In this document: positions 61,858-64,000 of the stretch, piece after piece
Numbering within the stretch: position 1 is the first letter of the stretch
How the letters are laid out: each line of letters begins with the position of its first letter
NCBI GenBank assembly: GCA_041913905.1
Contig: JAYSEK010000008.1
Location: 62,001 to 126,000, forward strand
Source of the DNA: Roseateles_B sp041913905
GTDB taxonomy: Bacteria; Pseudomonadota; Gammaproteobacteria; Burkholderiales; Burkholderiaceae_C
Reading direction: 5' to 3'
Length of the DNA: 64,000 nt
Notes under the pieces: generated by a model
Told to the model about the DNA's origin: nothing
The model's database searches: none
What the model saw: the letters and a program-made list of their open reading frames with translations, nothing else
Translations under genes and position numbers: made by a program

Positions 61858-62553
61858 CTATATCCCCTTGGGCCTGATATCCAGCGTGGACGTTTCCTCC
61901 TCGGCACGGGGAACGCCCTTCGGCTCGGTCAACCCGTCGAAGAAAAGCTCGATCTCCCGTTCCCGCCGCTGCTTCAAGCCCTTGAACGGCTTGCCATCCG
62001 CGAGCACCCACCGACGAAATTGCGTCGGGACGCTGTCGAAGCGGTTCTCCTTGATTACCTTCAGCAAAGTCGAAGTGTTGAAGTTTCCTGCCCCGACGTT
62101 GAATACGAAATCGCACAGCGCACCGAACTGCGTGTCGTTGAGCAAGGTCTGGTGATTGCGGATTGCGAGCTGAACGGCGGTCTGTGCTCGGGCCATGTCC
62201 GCGAGAAGCAGACGCGTACCCTCTTCCTCGGAAATTCCACCAAGGAACTCCTTGGGCGTCTTTCCATCGCACCGACTCCTGTACGCCAGATGCCCGTAGC
62301 CGACCGTGCAGAACCCCGCGGCATCGTTGTAGAGCTTTGGAATCCAGCCTTCGGAAACCTTCGTCAGCTGCAGCCCTTTTTCAGGGATTGGGCGCAACGC
62401 CTCGCCCGCCGGCAATACGGCCCTGTCTTCTTCCAGGAGAATTCCAGGGGTGAGCTTGTCGTCGTAGGTGTCCACCGATGGACTGCAGCCGTGCAGTCCG
62501 AAAACCGGTGAAAGCAGAGCCCAAATGCCGAACGAGCGCCGATCCGATCTCAT
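61858..62553 (-). CDS. GH24 (T4-type) lysozyme lipoprotein
   Basis: A 231-residue protein with a signal and lipobox-like LHGCSPS. The lysozyme core has LTKVSEGWIPKLYNDAAGFC (catalytic Glu and the downstream Asp), TVGYGHLAY and CDFVFNVGAGNFNTSTLLK, the GH24 pattern. It should cut peptidoglycan from the periplasm. Its ATG overlaps the stop of the upstream gene by four bases, and the caspase copy B starts five bases after it, so all three are one operon. Unlike phage lysozymes it has a 35-residue tail. Confidence 0.87.
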   Translation of the reverse strand: MRSDRRSFGIWALLSPVFGLHGCSPSVDTYDDKLTPGILLEEDRAVLPAGEALRPIPEKGLQLTKVSEGWIPKLYNDAAGFCTVGYGHLAYRSRCDGKTPKEFLGGISEEEGTRLLLADMARAQTAVQLAIRNHQTLLNDTQFGALCDFVFNVGAGNFNTSTLLKVIKENRFDSVPTQFRRWVLADGKPFKGLKQRREREIELFFDGLTEPKGVPRAEEETSTLDIRPKGI

Positions 62554-64000
62554 GGCACCACCTCGAAGCGAACTTCCGCGGTGACCCAGTCGTCCAGACT
62601 CAGATTCGTATCAGGTGTCGGGTTCCTGGTGCCTGCCACGGTCAAATCCTGCAGGAGTAGGTTGAAGGCCGACGCCCGTCCGGAAACGAGTCTTGCGCCC
62701 TCTCCGGCGAGGACCCTGAAGTCGACGACCCGCTGCGTGGTCGCGATGACCTTGTAGCTCTCGATGCCGAGCGGCCTGCCCACGATCCACCTCTTGGTAT
62801 CCATGCTCTTGCCCTGCTGCAATTCGTCACCGGTGTGGGACTGCGTGAGTAGTTGAACCGAGCCACCCGTGCCCAAGGCGAGCACTGCGACATAGAGATC
62901 CTGTTTCGACTCGTTCGAAACCCGGATCTGGAACCCCTGCTCGAGCGATAGACGAGGGGTGCCCGTCCCGGGCAGCTCGACGACGTCGAAAACTCCATTG
63001 CTTCCGGTGCTCTTGAGTATCGACACCTTCAGCGTGCCATTGAGTGGCGAGCGTGCATTGACAAGGAGGCGCAAATTCTCGAGTCTGGCCCGGGCACCCA
63101 GGTAGTCGGCCAGTTTGCCTGCAACGGCACCATTCGCTCCAGAGGCAACCAGTTCCGCCAGCGGTCTGTCGCGACGATCCCTGCTCGCCAAGTAGTAGGC
63201 GATGTCGCAGTTCTTCGCAGGCGGGCCCGCGGCTCCTGCGGAAACCAATTCTCTCCCGTCGCCGAGGCAGCCGCGCTGAAGCCCAATGGCCCAGGCACCG
63301 CCGATCGGCGTACGCTCTATCAGCAGGTTGTCCTTAAGGGATGCCTCTATCTCTGCTAGCAACGCCTTGTCCTGCGCCGTCGTCGTCTGACCCGCAAGAG
63401 CCTCGAGATTCACGGGAAGGCGGTAGCGCCCGAAGAAGGGAGTCACGATCGCCACCTTGTCCCTGGTCGTGATGGGATCCTTCGGCTTGTCGAGCAACTC
63501 GACAATCGAGCTGTTGGCGCCGACCGTCGTGACACGCCCGTTTGCGAGCTTGCCCACCTCCCCGACGAGCCTTCGCTGTTTCTCGCTATACACGGCGACC
63601 AGCGCGCCGGCGGCGAGCCCCTGGATTTCCCCTCCCTGGACGACCAGGCTGCTTGGCTTGATCTCGCGGATCGCGATGAAAGGCGACTCCCTGTCTCCTG
63701 CGAGTCCGAAGGCAGAAACGTTCGTGTTTCCTTCTGCCTGCGGATGCTGCGCAGGCGCGTGGCGTCGAACCAGCGGATCTAACGTGCGGATAGCCTGGTC
63801 GTAGGTCTGTCCGGGGTCCGACCACAACGTCTTGTACAGGTAATAGGTCAGGAAACCCTGGTAGCGCTTGCCCCTCCCCGGCACGTCGAGCATTCCCTCG
63901 TTCGAGAGCTCGCCCGGCAACGAGCCCGTCAATATCGAGGCACCGCTTGTGAGGGACCCAACCCCTTCCTTCGAGACGATGCCGCGCCGACTCAGCGATG
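62550..64000 (-). CDS. DUF4384/caspase-like protein, N-terminus beyond the window
   Basis: The frame is open to base 64000, so at least 483 residues are present without a start. The first part (KRYQGFLTYYLYKTLWSDPG, then QTYDQAIRTLDPLVRR and AQHPQAEGN) looks like the end of a caspase-type domain. The middle has a linker rich in beta strands, and NESKQDLYVAVLALGTGGSV near the C-terminus matches the DUF4384 domain often fused to prokaryotic caspases. The catalytic motifs, if present, lie outside. It heads the operon as seen here and couples to the lysozyme gene. Confidence 0.72.
   Translation of the reverse strand, partial: SLSRRGIVSKEGVGSLTSGASILTGSLPGELSNEGMLDVPGRGKRYQGFLTYYLYKTLWSDPGQTYDQAIRTLDPLVRRHAPAQHPQAEGNTNVSAFGLAGDRESPFIAIREIKPSSLVVQGGEIQGLAAGALVAVYSEKQRRLVGEVGKLANGRVTTVGANSSIVELLDKPKDPITTRDKVAIVTPFFGRYRLPVNLEALAGQTTTAQDKALLAEIEASLKDNLLIERTPIGGAWAIGLQRGCLGDGRELVSAGAAGPPAKNCDIAYYLASRDRRDRPLAELVASGANGAVAGKLADYLGARARLENLRLLVNARSPLNGTLKVSILKSTGSNGVFDVVELPGTGTPRLSLEQGFQIRVSNESKQDLYVAVLALGTGGSVQLLTQSHTGDELQQGKSMDTKRWIVGRPLGIESYKVIATTQRVVDFRVLAGEGARLVSGRASAFNLLLQDLTVAGTRNPTPDTNLSLDDWVTAEVRFEVVP

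Overview
This is a high-GC betaproteobacterial chromosome segment. The his, coaD, rsmD, bolA and ABC-transporter neighbourhood, the short HisZ-dependent form of HisG, and the PHA, wax-ester and GshA genes all point to Burkholderiales (Rubrivivax/Roseateles/Leptothrix-like). The genus is an inference from protein look and gene order, not from a search. I see no tRNA, rRNA or CRISPR array.

Region 1 (1-33.2 kb) is ordinary chromosome. It opens with a GAF histidine kinase, CobS and a CobC-like phosphatase. A long leftward block follows: bolA, hisG, hisD, then a chemoreceptor and a VapBC toxin-antitoxin pair that split the pathway, then hisC-hisB-hisH-hisA-hisF, rsmD, coaD and a ferredoxin. An ABC-2 exporter lies upstream of bolA. 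Further right are a TetR regulator, a TPR protein, a wax ester synthase/DGAT divergent from an acyl-CoA-binding protein, a tyrosinase/DUF2182 operon, a PHA-system protein, a zinc aminopeptidase lipoprotein overlapping a molybdopterin oxidoreductase, an M20 amidohydrolase, DUF1415, an isochorismatase-fold hydrolase with a GlxA-type regulator, gshA, and an APH-type phosphotransferase.

Region 2 (33.2-52.5 kb) looks acquired. It starts in an AT-richer, poorly coding stretch with a repeated TAACTTTGAATTTT motif that may be a transposon end. A WYL regulator, two small proteins and a YdjM-like membrane protein precede an AddB-like nuclease and an AddA-like helicase-nuclease, which overlap by one base. 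Then come a lipoprotein, an MbcA/Xre-type antitoxin without a partner, an IS66 element, and a Tn7-like transposition operon read leftward: tnsA, tnsB, tnsC, tniQ, tniQ. If the repeats at 33.3 kb and the sequence just right of tnsA are the two ends, the AddAB-like module is cargo of a roughly 19-kb Tn7-like element.

Region 3 (52.6-64 kb) has an unknown gene, a poorly coding stretch, and a leftward cluster of exported proteins: a DUF4384/caspase-like protein running off the right edge, a GH24 lysozyme lipoprotein, two caspase-family proteases with different beta-propeller-like sensor regions, and a lipoprotein. The two proteases carry an apparently identical 949-bp segment coding for the whole catalytic domain plus an EF-hand-like loop. 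This exported caspase-lysozyme cluster is the best candidate in the window for an undescribed system; the WYL-AddAB module is second.
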